A stretch of 64,000 bases of DNA from JAWLFY01 sp041685355 (GCA_041685355.1 JAWLFY010000007.1:7505-71504), one strand, 5' to 3'; counted from the first letter of the stretch, positions 53,544 through 62,281 are shown. Numbers and translations: made by a program. The notes: generated by a model from the sequence alone, not told the origin.

Positions 53544-54866
53544 GTGAATCAAAGTCGTTCCCTGTTCGAGTCGGCCGAGCGAGATCAGCTCGAGGCCGCC
53601 CAACCTCTGGCGGCGCGGATGCGTCCGACGCGACTTGACGAGTTGATCGGCCAGGACCAGGTCGTCGGAAACGGGAAGTTGCTCCGCCGGATGGTCGATG
53701 CGGGACGGCTGGGGTCGGTGATCCTGTTCGGCCCCCCGGGCACCGGGAAAACGACGTTGGCGCGGTTGCTCGCCTCGGAAACCGGGAGCGAGCTCCGCAC
53801 GTTGAGCGCGGTATCCAGCGGGGTCAAGGAGGTCCGCGAGGTGCTGGCGTGGGCCCGCGACGAGCTCGCCGGGGGTGGGGCGCGTCCGGTATTATTCATC
53901 GACGAGATCCACCGCTTTAGCCGCAGCCAACAGGACGCGCTGCTCCCCGACGTCGAATCGGGGATCGTTTCGCTTGTGGGGGCGACGACTAGCAACCCGT
54001 ACTTCGCCGTCAACGCGGCTTTGATCAGCCGAAGCCAGCTGTTCCGGCTGCAACCTCTGGAGGCGGCCGCGGTGCGCACGATCCTGGAGCGGGCGATCCG
54101 CGACCCGCAGCGGGGGCTCGGGACGCTCGCCCCGAACGTCGACGACGACGCCGTCGACTACTTGGCCGAGGCGTGTGAGGGGGACGCGCGGCGGGCGTTG
54201 ACGGCGCTTGAGATCGCGGTGCGGAGCAGCGACGCGCGACCGCCGGTGGTCACCCGCGAAGTCGCGGTCGAGTCGCTCGGCAACCGTCTTGGCGGGTACG
54301 ACGCGACGGGCGACGACCACTACGACTTGGCGAGCGCGTTGATCAAGAGCATCCGTGGCAGCGACGTCGACGCCGGGATCTATTGGCTCGCGCGGATGCT
54401 CGAGGGGGGCGAGGACATCCGCTTCCTGTGCCGGCGGTTGGTGATATTGGCCAGCGAAGACGTCGGGAACGCTGACCCGCATGCGTTGCCGATGGCGGTC
54501 GCGGCGATGCAGGCGTGCGAGTTTATCGGTTTACCGGAAGCCCAACTGACGCTCAGCCAGACCGTCGCATACCTGGCGCTCGCGCCGAAGAGTAACGCCG
54601 CGACGACCGCGATCGGGGCGGCTCGCAAAGACGTCCGCGAAAGCGCGATCGTGCCGGTCCCCGCCCACCTCCGCGATTCGCACTACGCCGGCGCGAAACA
54701 GCTCGGCAACGGCGAGGGATACCAGTACGCGCACGACGCGGATGACGGGATCGCCGACCAGGACCATTTGGGGGTCGACCGTGTCTATTACGAGCCGGTC
54801 GACCGTGGGTTTGAGTCGAAGCTGCGGGAACGGGTCGTGCGGATCCGAAAGCGGTTGAGGGGGTAG
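53544..54866 (+). CDS. rarA: replication-associated recombination protein A
   Basis: A 440-residue AAA+ ATPase of the RarA/MgsA/WRNIP1 family that acts at stalled replication forks. N-terminal RPTRLDELIGQDQVVG and Walker A GPPGTGKTT (about 58-66), Walker B FIDEIHRF near 117, sensor 1 GATTSNP near 148 and the C-terminal tetramerisation region with PKSNAA and SHYAGAKQLGNGEGYQYAHD are all present. It starts with GTG; TACAGT near 53484-53489 is a possible -10 box without a clear -35. No frame defects. Confidence 0.95.
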   Translation: MNQSRSLFESAERDQLEAAQPLAARMRPTRLDELIGQDQVVGNGKLLRRMVDAGRLGSVILFGPPGTGKTTLARLLASETGSELRTLSAVSSGVKEVREVLAWARDELAGGGARPVLFIDEIHRFSRSQQDALLPDVESGIVSLVGATTSNPYFAVNAALISRSQLFRLQPLEAAAVRTILERAIRDPQRGLGTLAPNVDDDAVDYLAEACEGDARRALTALEIAVRSSDARPPVVTREVAVESLGNRLGGYDATGDDHYDLASALIKSIRGSDVDAGIYWLARMLEGGEDIRFLCRRLVILASEDVGNADPHALPMAVAAMQACEFIGLPEAQLTLSQTVAYLALAPKSNAATTAIGAARKDVRESAIVPVPAHLRDSHYAGAKQLGNGEGYQYAHDADDGIADQDHLGVDRVYYEPVDRGFESKLRERVVRIRKRLRG

Positions 54867-54870
54867 GGAG

Positions 54871-54898
54871 TTGGTTGTTGGTTGTTGGTTGTTGGTTG
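54871..54898. repeat. 7-bp tandem repeat, 4 copies
   Basis: TTGGTTG repeated four times, starting four bases after the rarA stop codon. The following sequence is G-rich up to the DUF1501 gene. Confidence 0.85.
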
Positions 54899-54972
54899 GG
54901 CGGCAAGGTTGGTGGTGGGGCAGGGAAGGGCTTGGGGCGGGTCGATGCGGGGACTCTGGGAGGAGCGAAGTG

Positions 54973-56355
54973 ATGCATCGTTTGAAACCGGATTTTGGGC
55001 GCCGCTGCGACGGGGTTGCTCGGCGTGATTGGTTGCACGTCGGCGGGCTGACGGCTTTGGGGTTTGGACTCAGCGATTGGTTCTCGCTTCGCGCCGCTGC
55101 GGGTCCGTTAGCGGCCGCGCCGAAGGCGACTTCGTGTGTGTTGGTTTGGCTCGACGGTGGGCCGAGCCATCTGGAAACGTTCGACATGAAGCCGGACGCG
55201 GCGGCGGAAGTCCGCGGGCCTTTGCGGCCGACGGCGACGTGCGTGTCGGGGATCGAGATTTGCGAACTGCTGTCGTCCACGGCGAAATTGATGGACCATG
55301 TCGCGATCGTGCGCTCGGTGACGTCGCCGCTGGGAGAACACAACTTCGCCAGCCATTACCTGTTGTCGGGGTACCAGCCGACGCCGGCGTTGACCTATCC
55401 GGGCTTCCCCGCGGTCGCGACTCGCCTTCGCCCCACCGATCACGCGTTGCCGTCGAGCATTGCCGTCCCCCGACCGAACGGGATGGTCGGACCCGGATAC
55501 CTTCCGGCGTCGGCTGGCCCGTTCGTGATCGATTCGGACCCTGCCCGGGCCGACTTCCGCGTCCGCGATCTCGACTTGGCGAGCGGGATGACGGTATCAC
55601 GGCTGGACCGTCGCCGCCGGTTTCGCGACGCGGTCGACCGGATGGCGCGTGATCCCGACTCGCCGCGGTCCGGAGCCGATGCGGGTGCTGCGGGAGCCGA
55701 TGCGGGTGCTGCGGGAGCCGATGCGGGTGACCCGGCGTTGGATCAGGCGTTTCGGCTGATTCGTTCGTCCGAGGCGCGGGACGCGTTTGATCTGGAACGC
55801 GAACCGCCGCGTGTCCGCGACCGTTATGGGCGGCACACGATCGGGCAAGGCTGCCTGCTTGCCCGGCGGCTGATCGAGGCGGGGACGCGGTTCGTGACGG
55901 TCACCGATCGCGGCTGGGACACCCATACCGACCTCTACAACCGATTGAAGGAGGGATACACCGGCGGGACCGCTGGGAAGATTCCCAAGCTCGACCAAGC
56001 CTATTCGGCGTTGCTCGGGGACTTGGCCGACCGGGGGTTGCTCGAATCGACGCTGGTGGTATTGATGGGCGAGTTCGGGCGGACGCCGAAACTGAACCCG
56101 CGAGGGGGCCGCGACCATTGGCCCCGAGCTTTCAGTGTCGCGTTTGCCGGCGGCGGCGTACGGGGCGGCCAAGTCGTGGGCGCGAGCGATTCCCGGGGGG
56201 AGGTGCCGGCCGAGCGTCCGGTGACCCCCGCCGATCTGGTACGCACGATTTATCGGTTGCTGGGGATCGACCCCACGGCCGAACTGCACACCGCCGACGG
56301 CCGGCCGGTCCAGATCAACCGGGACGGCAAGGTGATCGAAGAGTTGGTGTCGTGA
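54973..56355 (+). CDS. Tat-exported DUF1501 protein
   Basis: A 460-residue protein of the sulfatase/alkaline phosphatase-like DUF1501 family, which is strongly expanded in planctomycetes. A twin-arginine signal (ARRDWLHVGG near 16-25 and a hydrophobic core) starts it. Family marks are VLVWLDGGPSHLETFD near 57-72, EHNFASHYLLSGY near 115-127, WDTHTDLYNRLK near 315 and LMGEFGRTPKLNPRGGRDHWP near 363. A GADAGAA repeat (21 bp, three copies, near 55672-55730) is inserted in the middle. The ATG at 54973 has AGGAG seven bases upstream; an in-frame start at 54871 is not supported. Function unknown. Overlaps the next gene by four bases. Confidence 0.9.
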   Translation: MHRLKPDFGRRCDGVARRDWLHVGGLTALGFGLSDWFSLRAAAGPLAAAPKATSCVLVWLDGGPSHLETFDMKPDAAAEVRGPLRPTATCVSGIEICELLSSTAKLMDHVAIVRSVTSPLGEHNFASHYLLSGYQPTPALTYPGFPAVATRLRPTDHALPSSIAVPRPNGMVGPGYLPASAGPFVIDSDPARADFRVRDLDLASGMTVSRLDRRRRFRDAVDRMARDPDSPRSGADAGAAGADAGAAGADAGDPALDQAFRLIRSSEARDAFDLEREPPRVRDRYGRHTIGQGCLLARRLIEAGTRFVTVTDRGWDTHTDLYNRLKEGYTGGTAGKIPKLDQAYSALLGDLADRGLLESTLVVLMGEFGRTPKLNPRGGRDHWPRAFSVAFAGGGVRGGQVVGASDSRGEVPAERPVTPADLVRTIYRLLGIDPTAELHTADGRPVQINRDGKVIEELVS

Positions 56356-57419
56356 GCGGGCTCGGAAATCGGAGCGGTTTCGTAAGTCGAAGTCGGCATG
56401 TGCGGTTGACTCGCCGCCGTTTCGTCGCCTCGATCACCGTCGCCTCCGGGTGCGTCGGGTTTCGGGTCGCGGCGGGTGACCGTCCCGGTCCGTCGGAAGG
56501 TGACGCGCCGGAAGGGGACGCGTCGCGTTTCGATGCCGAACCTCCGGTGACGGCGCTCGTCCGATCGCCGGACGGCAAGCGGATCGTTGCCGGTTCTCAG
56601 GCGGGTGTCACGCTGTATGACGTGGCGACGCTCGGAGTCGCGAAGCGGATCGCGGTGGGGATGGACCAGATCCACGCGATGGCATTTTCGCCCGACGGGG
56701 GGCGGCTGGCGGTCGCCGGCGGCGACGCCGGGGAAGTGGGGGTGGTCGAATGGTTCGATTGGGAGAGCCATGAACGCTTCGGCCGTTTTCATGGCGGGAG
56801 CGATTCGTTTTACGACGTCAGCGTTTCGAGTGACGGTCGGCGATGGGCGCTCGCGGGTCTGGACGAAACCGCGTACGTGATCGACGACGCGTTCGAAACC
56901 GTGAGCCGGTACGTTCAGCATTCCCGTTCGGTCTTAGCATGCCGGTTTCTTCCCGGGGACACGCAGATCGTCACGGCGAGTCGGGACCAGACGCTTCGGG
57001 TTTGGGTCGCCGACGATGGCCAGCCGGTACGGACGCTTCACAACCATACGGCGGACGTGTTTTCTTTGGCGGTTCGTCCGGGCGGGGACGGATTGCCGAT
57101 GGTCGCCTCGGCGTCGGCGGACCGCACGGTCCGGTTGTGGCACCCGACGATCGGCCGGATGGTTCGCTTCGCGCGGCTTCCCGCGGTGCCGCTGGACGTC
57201 GCGTGGAGCCCGGGTGGCGAGGAGTTGTTCGCGGGGTGTGACGACGGGCGGGTCCGCCGGATCGATCCGGACACGGTGAAGATTCTCGACACGACCGACG
57301 CGTTCGCGGGGAGGGTTTACGCGGTCGTCGCGGGCCACGTGGACGGGTCGTGTGTGGTGGGAGGGACCTCGGGGGTTCGCCGAATCGGAGCGGCTGTGCC
57401 GGATGAAGGCGTCGAATGA
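56352..57419 (+). CDS. Tat-signal WD40 repeat protein
   Basis: A 355-residue protein beginning with GTG inside the stop codon of the DUF1501 gene (GTGA overlap), so translation is coupled. A twin-arginine-like signal (LTRRRFVASITVASG near 18-32) precedes five to seven WD40 blades, e.g. MAFSPDGGRLAVAGG, RDQTLRVWVADDG and SADRTVRLWHP. It lacks the cytochrome domain usually fused to such propellers in this phylum. The tight coupling suggests that the propeller acts with the DUF1501 protein in the periplasm. Confidence 0.85.
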   Translation: MSGLGNRSGFVSRSRHVRLTRRRFVASITVASGCVGFRVAAGDRPGPSEGDAPEGDASRFDAEPPVTALVRSPDGKRIVAGSQAGVTLYDVATLGVAKRIAVGMDQIHAMAFSPDGGRLAVAGGDAGEVGVVEWFDWESHERFGRFHGGSDSFYDVSVSSDGRRWALAGLDETAYVIDDAFETVSRYVQHSRSVLACRFLPGDTQIVTASRDQTLRVWVADDGQPVRTLHNHTADVFSLAVRPGGDGLPMVASASADRTVRLWHPTIGRMVRFARLPAVPLDVAWSPGGEELFAGCDDGRVRRIDPDTVKILDTTDAFAGRVYAVVAGHVDGSCVVGGTSGVRRIGAAVPDEGVE

Positions 57420-57489
57420 GCGTGCCGGTCAAGTTCGTCGAGTTTAGCGTTCGAACGGCTTAGCGAATCGGTACCGGAAGCCGATTTGG

Positions 57490-59175
57490 ATGAGTAGCAC
57501 CCGGGACGAGGGTGTCGGCCGCTTTCGGGCGACGCGTCGGCGTCGCCAGACTGAGACGAGTGTGGCCGAGGTCGTGGCACGGATCGCCTACAACCGAGAC
57601 CACTCCGTTGAAGTGAAACCGAGCGTGTCCAAGACGATTCCCAGCTACTTGCGTATTCACCGCGGCCCGCGTCGCGAACCGACCCTTGCCAGCGGTCCTC
57701 GTGACGGGGTCCAGCAATTCTGGCAGGCGTTCACCGAGACGACCGGGTGGCGGGTCGACGGCCGCCGACCGCGTCGCGGTGCGGAGTTGGCGCTGTTGCC
57801 CGCGGTGCTCACCGACGGCGTTTCCGATGCCGACGACCTGGACGCGGTGCCGCCGGTCAGCCGGTCGAGCGCCGAGCGACTGGCCCGGGCCGCGAACGGG
57901 ATGGCGCGACAGTTGAAAGAATCACAGGAAGCGATCCGACGTCAAGACGCGGAGTTGGCGGCGCGGGCGTCGGTCGTGGTCGGGGACGAGGCTCGCGAGG
58001 AATTCGCCGGGCGGCTCGAATCGATCTTGCGGGACGCGGCGACGGCGTGTCACTGCGACGCCGCGGCGATGTACCTGCTGGATGACGATACCCGGTTCCT
58101 TGCGACTCGTGCCGTTTCGGGGCTCCCCGCTGACCGGCTCGGCGCCCCGCCACGTGAGCTTCGCGGCAGCCGCGGCGACTTGGAGGCGTTGGTCCAAGAG
58201 GTCGTGTTGATCGACGACGCCGCCGCGGGTGGGCTCGACACGTGGAGCTTCCCCGAGCCGTTCGCCGCCGGGATTTGTGCCTCGATCAACCAAGGTGATT
58301 TGCCGATCGGGACGCTGTGGTTGTTCGCCCGGACGCCGAGAACGTTCCAAGAATCGGACCGGGCGGCCGCCCGGATCGCCGCCTCGCATCTGGCCGCCGA
58401 GATCGCCAACGCGGCCGCCGCGCCGCACCCCGATGAGCCCGACGCGGCTCGCGAAGCGATCGGCGATTTGGCGCAGTGGCAACACCGGACGCTCCCGATC
58501 GCGTCCGAGCCGGTGTCGGGGTGGGCCGCCGACGGGATGATCGAATCGAACCGGAACTGGGCGACCGGCTGGCACACCTGGGATGTGCTCCCCGACGGGA
58601 GCCTGTTGTTCGCGATCGCCGAAGCGGTCGACGGTTCGATGGCCGGTGCGATGGCCGCGGCGATCGCACGTGCCGCATTGACCGCACACGGAGGTTATCG
58701 ACATTCGCCTCAGCAACTCGTTCAACGGGTCGGCGACACGCTTTGGCAATCGAACTCGGGCGACCAGTTGTTGTCGTTGCTTTACGCCCGGATCGATCCG
58801 GAATCGGGTGACGGCGAAGTCGCGTCGGCTGGCCGGGTGCGGGCGATGATTGCCAACCGTTACGGGTACCGGGCACTTGCCGATGGAAAATCGGAGCCGC
58901 TGGGGACCCACATCGACCCCCGCCCCGTGGTTGAAAGCTTCCGGCTGCTGCCGGGCGAGGTGATGCTCGCCTATGGGGAGGGGCTCGTCGCCGACGGTGG
59001 AAGTCAGCAGATGCTGGGCGAAACGCTCCGCGGGGCGATCGGGATCGGGACGCGGAACCCGCTCGCCGCGATCCGCCGGGTGCTCGCCGATCGACCGCTC
59101 CGTCACGAGCGTGGTGCCGGGATCCTCGCGCGGGCCGATTCAAACTGCGGGCCGATTGAAACTGGGGCCGATTGA
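57490..59175 (+). CDS. GAF-SpoIIE-like protein, phosphatase motifs degenerate
   Basis: A 561-residue cytosolic protein: N-terminal region without a known fold (1-140), a short coiled coil (about 125-165), a GAF domain (about 175-310) and a C-terminal PP2C-like SpoIIE domain (about 345-545). The SpoIIE metal-binding aspartates seem to be changed: the GGD-x-x-D motif reads TGWHTWDVL and the usual ADVSGHG reads AEAVDGSMAG. It may be a non-catalytic signalling partner. The last codons lie in a 16- to 17-bp tandem repeat, and the stop codon is itself inside one copy. TTG or GTG alternatives exist but the ATG at 57490 is acceptable. Confidence 0.72.
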   Translation: MSSTRDEGVGRFRATRRRRQTETSVAEVVARIAYNRDHSVEVKPSVSKTIPSYLRIHRGPRREPTLASGPRDGVQQFWQAFTETTGWRVDGRRPRRGAELALLPAVLTDGVSDADDLDAVPPVSRSSAERLARAANGMARQLKESQEAIRRQDAELAARASVVVGDEAREEFAGRLESILRDAATACHCDAAAMYLLDDDTRFLATRAVSGLPADRLGAPPRELRGSRGDLEALVQEVVLIDDAAAGGLDTWSFPEPFAAGICASINQGDLPIGTLWLFARTPRTFQESDRAAARIAASHLAAEIANAAAAPHPDEPDAAREAIGDLAQWQHRTLPIASEPVSGWAADGMIESNRNWATGWHTWDVLPDGSLLFAIAEAVDGSMAGAMAAAIARAALTAHGGYRHSPQQLVQRVGDTLWQSNSGDQLLSLLYARIDPESGDGEVASAGRVRAMIANRYGYRALADGKSEPLGTHIDPRPVVESFRLLPGEVMLAYGEGLVADGGSQQMLGETLRGAIGIGTRNPLAAIRRVLADRPLRHERGAGILARADSNCGPIETGAD

Positions 59176-59188
59176 AACTGCGGGCGGA
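59132..59188. repeat. 16- to 17-bp tandem repeat across a stop codon
   Basis: Three copies with core GGGCCGATTGAAACTG (59132-59148 with one change, 59149-59164, 59165-59180) followed by a partial unit. The TGA of the preceding gene (59173-59175) is in the third copy. Confidence 0.85.
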
Positions 59189-59305
59189 TTAACGTCCGTC
59201 CCCGGTTCGCCCTGACCCGCTTTTCGCCCGGTGGGGTACGATGGGGTCGGGGAGTTCCCCGTTCGAAATCGAGATCTCAACGGAACGCGTCATGACGGAG
59301 CCAGC

Positions 59306-60472
59306 GTGCTGAACAGCCGCCTGAAGATCGGGAAGTATTTCGGCATCCAGTTGTATGTCCACTGGACGTTCGCGTTGTTGATCGGCTTTGTGGCGTTCAT
59401 GGCGCGGGACGGCGGGTCGGTCGCGGTCGCTTACGGCGTGCTCCGGCTGCTGGGGATGTTCCTCTGCGTGACGCTACACGAATACGGGCACGCGTTGGCG
59501 GCGCGGCGATTCGACGTCCCGACGCTCGACATCACGCTGCTTCCGATCGGTGGCGTCGCGCGGCTAGAACGGATGCCGCGTGTCCCGTGGCAAGAACTGG
59601 TTGTGGCCGTCGCGGGGCCGGCGGTGAACGTCGTGATCGCGACGGTTTTGGGCACGGGGCTGTTGATTTACGGGGGCACCCAACTGTTGCTCGGCTGGCC
59701 GGCCGGCGACGACATGATCGGATCGCTCGAACGCGTTCTCGCCCAACCGTCATGGCTCGGGTTTGCGATCACGTTGTTGATCGTCAACGTGATGCTGGTG
59801 GTTTTTAATCTGATCCCGGCATTCCCGATGGACGGCGGGCGGGTGTTGCGGAGCCTGTTGGCGATGATCACGAGTTACCGGCGGGCGACGGTGATCGCGT
59901 CCCGAATCGGTCTCGTGTGCGCCGTCGTGATGGCGTTGTTCGCGTTCCGCGCCGGGGCGCCGATCCCGGTCCTGATCGCGATGTTCATCGGCTACGTCGG
60001 GCTCGCCGAAGCTCGCCAGGTCGAGGTGATGGAGTCGGTCCGAGGGCTGACCGTCCGCGGCGTGATGGTCACCCACCCGCCGACGGTGGCGATGGACATG
60101 CCGCTTCGGGAGGCCGCTCGGCGGTGGCGGACGATCCCGACCCAAGGCGTCCCGGTCGTGTCACTGGTTCAGTCGGTCGTGGGCATGTTGTGGCTCAAGG
60201 ACGTGACCGAGGCGATCGAGCAACGGGTCGACCCGTTGACCCCGGCCGGCCAGATGGCGGATCACGACGCGGCCGTGGTGCGGATCGACGACGATTTGGA
60301 ATCGGTGATGGTGGCGGTCGGAACGAAGCAACGGTTGTTTCCGGTCGTCGACCACGACCAACGGCTCGTGGGGATGCTCGACTTCGATTCGGTGCTCGCC
60401 CGCGGCCGACTCAGCCGACAATTCCGCGACGACACCCCGCCGCCCGAAGAGCGGCTCGACGTCGTCAGCTAG
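59306..60472 (+). CDS. site-2 protease (M50) with CBS domains
   Basis: A 388-residue membrane zinc protease. Several membrane segments are present; HEYGH (H58, E59, H62) gives two zinc ligands and the third is the Asp in NLIPAFPMDGGR near 168-179. A CBS pair occupies about 245-375 (VRGVMVTHPPTV, later LFPVVDHDQRLVGMLDF). M50 proteases cut transmembrane segments of regulators; the CBS pair would sense adenosine nucleotides. I start at GTG 59306 (GGAG five bases upstream) rather than at the far upstream ATG at 59231. The end of the gene is in a 16-bp tandem repeat. Confidence 0.9.
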   Translation: MLNSRLKIGKYFGIQLYVHWTFALLIGFVAFMARDGGSVAVAYGVLRLLGMFLCVTLHEYGHALAARRFDVPTLDITLLPIGGVARLERMPRVPWQELVVAVAGPAVNVVIATVLGTGLLIYGGTQLLLGWPAGDDMIGSLERVLAQPSWLGFAITLLIVNVMLVVFNLIPAFPMDGGRVLRSLLAMITSYRRATVIASRIGLVCAVVMALFAFRAGAPIPVLIAMFIGYVGLAEARQVEVMESVRGLTVRGVMVTHPPTVAMDMPLREAARRWRTIPTQGVPVVSLVQSVVGMLWLKDVTEAIEQRVDPLTPAGQMADHDAAVVRIDDDLESVMVAVGTKQRLFPVVDHDQRLVGMLDFDSVLARGRLSRQFRDDTPPPEERLDVVS

Positions 60473-60511
60473 AACCGCTGTCAGCTAGAACCGCCGTCAA
60501 CTAGAACCGCT
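60464..60511. repeat. 16-bp tandem repeat across a stop codon, 3 copies
   Basis: GTCAGCTAGAACCGCT at 60464-60479, with single changes at 60480-60495 and 60496-60511. The TAG at 60470-60472 in the first copy is the stop codon of the M50 gene, and the other copies repeat an in-phase-independent TAG. Confidence 0.92.
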
Positions 60512-60603
60512 GTCGGCGCCCCCGATGCTTTCCCGAGGGCGACGCTTCCTGGCCGCAGCGGTACAATCCGGCCTTCGTTCGTACGCGACGCGGAGGGATC
60601 AAA

Positions 60604-61575
60604 GTGAACGGATCGACGATCTTGGGGAATCGGTTTCGGAGATTGCTCCGGTTGGGGCTCGTGTCGTTCGTTTCGCTGTTGGTGCCCGCGGCATCGGCGG
60701 TCGCCGACGAGAGGGTGATCGTCGAACGGACGGACGAGAGCACGCTGCCACGCGGTCACGGGTTGGCGGAATCGTTCCCCGGCGACGTCGGAATCGCCGA
60801 CAAGGATCAAGTGATCTTTGCCGACAACTTCGAATCGGGCGACTTTTCGAAGTGGGACGAATACCGAAAAGACGAATCGATCCTGTCGTTGATCGAAGAC
60901 CCGGCGGCCGACCGCCGGATGGGGAACCGGACGATGCGGGTCGTGGCGACACTCGGTGAGAACACCGGGGGCGGCGCGACGATTTGGTTCGAACCGAGCG
61001 ACCCGGTTTTCGTCCGCTTTTACGTCCGCTTCGCCGAAGATTGCGACTACACGCACCACTTGGCCCGAATCCGGGCGAACAAGGGGTTACAAGGTCGGGA
61101 CAAGTGGTCGGGGTTCGGCCAAGCGGGGACGCGTCCCCGAGGCGACGAACGGTTCGTCACCGGGGTCGAACCGTGGGGCGGTAACGGCCGATACGCCCCA
61201 CCCGGTCGCTGGAATTTCTACACCTATTGGCCCGAGATGAAAGCGAGCGGTGACGGGAAGTACTGGGGAAATCACTTCCGACCGGACGACGCCGAAGACA
61301 TCCCTCGTGACCGTTGGGTGTGCCTGGAGTTGATGATCAAGCACAACACGCCGGGGGAACGTGACGGCGAGCAAGCGTTTTGGGTTGACGGCGAACTCCG
61401 CGGCCACTGGACCGGGTTGATGTGGCGAACTTCACCGACACTGTGGGCGAACTCGTTGTCGCTGGAGAGCTACGTCACCGATCGTTGGACCCGGAACCGC
61501 GTCAATACGGTCGATTTCGACAACGTTGTGATCGCGAAAGGCTACATCGGGCCGACGCCGCCCGAGGACCTCTGA
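60604..61575 (+). CDS. secreted concanavalin/polysaccharide-lyase-like protein
   Basis: A 323-residue exported protein. The signal peptide spans about 1-35. The mature part looks like a concanavalin-type beta sandwich: FADNFESGDFSKWDEY near 70-86, many aromatic residues, FVRFYVRFAEDCDYTHHL near 134-151, WFWVDGE-type AFWVDGELRGHW near 259 and a final VDFDNVVIAKGYIGP strand. Similar proteins bind or cleave polysaccharides; no catalytic residues can be fixed. GTG start with GGAGG eight bases upstream; TACAAT at 60562-60567 may be its -10 box. A 153-bp inverted-repeat element begins right after the stop. Confidence 0.6.
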   Translation: MNGSTILGNRFRRLLRLGLVSFVSLLVPAASAVADERVIVERTDESTLPRGHGLAESFPGDVGIADKDQVIFADNFESGDFSKWDEYRKDESILSLIEDPAADRRMGNRTMRVVATLGENTGGGATIWFEPSDPVFVRFYVRFAEDCDYTHHLARIRANKGLQGRDKWSGFGQAGTRPRGDERFVTGVEPWGGNGRYAPPGRWNFYTYWPEMKASGDGKYWGNHFRPDDAEDIPRDRWVCLELMIKHNTPGERDGEQAFWVDGELRGHWTGLMWRTSPTLWANSLSLESYVTDRWTRNRVNTVDFDNVVIAKGYIGPTPPEDL

Positions 61576-61576
61576 G

Positions 61577-61729
61577 CTCGACTTTTTCCGTTTCACGCGG
61601 CTTGTGCGAGCCCGAAGTCTGGCAGGTTCCGAATGGGGCGCGGAAGTTTTTGGACGGCACCGCCTCCAGGCACCTGTGCAAAACCCATTCGAGCCACCAT
61701 TAGCGAAGAACCAAACGGAAAAAGTCGAG
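61577..61729. repeat. 153-bp element bounded by perfect 17-bp inverted repeats
   Basis: CTCGACTTTTTCCGTTT (61577-61593) and AAACGGAAAAAGTCGAG (61713-61729) are perfect inverted complements of 17 bp separated by 119 bp. The interior has no convincing gene. The element exactly fills the space between two convergent genes. It could be a MITE-like insertion or a long-loop bidirectional terminator. Confidence 0.75.
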
Positions 61730-61739
61730 TTGAGGTGCG

Positions 61740-62186
61740 TCACTCGACTCGCATTTTCCAGGCTTGGCTGGAGATCGCCGCCTTCAACTCCTCGTTAATC
61801 GCTTCGAACAGATCCACCGCCGCGGAGCTTTCGACCTGCCGCACGTTGTCATCGAGTGCGTCACCGATCGAGCGGTAAAAGTCGGCGATCGCGTTAAAAA
61901 GTTCGTCGGTGGTGGTCGGGACGGTCTCTTTGAGCTCGTCGACGGCTTCCCGAAGGTCGTCGGTCGGGTCGTATTGGAGGTAGGTTGCCAGGGCGTTTTC
62001 GCGGCCCGTCTCGATCGCCGCTTGGAACCGCAAGCGTCGCGTTTTCAGTTCCTGACGCACCAGCCTCAGCGCCGCGGTCTGTTCCGGGTCATCGGCACCG
62101 TCGGGCAACTGATCGCACCACGCTTCGGCCTGTTGAAAACAGTCCATATAAATGGCGACGACTTCTCTTGCGGTGCGAAAACTCAT
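61740..62186 (-). CDS. small hypothetical protein
   Basis: A 148-residue acidic, all-helical soluble protein with a good ribosome binding site (AGGAGAG seven bases upstream of the ATG). No motif is recognised. Notable are a CFQQAEAWCDQLPDGADD segment near 16-33 and a QYDPTDDLREAVDELKETVP segment near 71-90. Flanked by a convergent exported protein and by the co-directional GH32-like gene 95 bp upstream, with which it might share a transcript. Confidence 0.6.
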   Translation of the reverse strand: MSFRTAREVVAIYMDCFQQAEAWCDQLPDGADDPEQTAALRLVRQELKTRRLRFQAAIETGRENALATYLQYDPTDDLREAVDELKETVPTTTDELFNAIADFYRSIGDALDDNVRQVESSAAVDLFEAINEELKAAISSQAWKMRVE

Positions 62187-62281
62187 GGATCTCTCCTGGT
62201 GGGGTCACGGAGAATCATTTTTGCGTCATCACGGGGAATTGGGAAGGACGCCGTGCGGTGAGCGCCTTTCCGAATAGGCTT

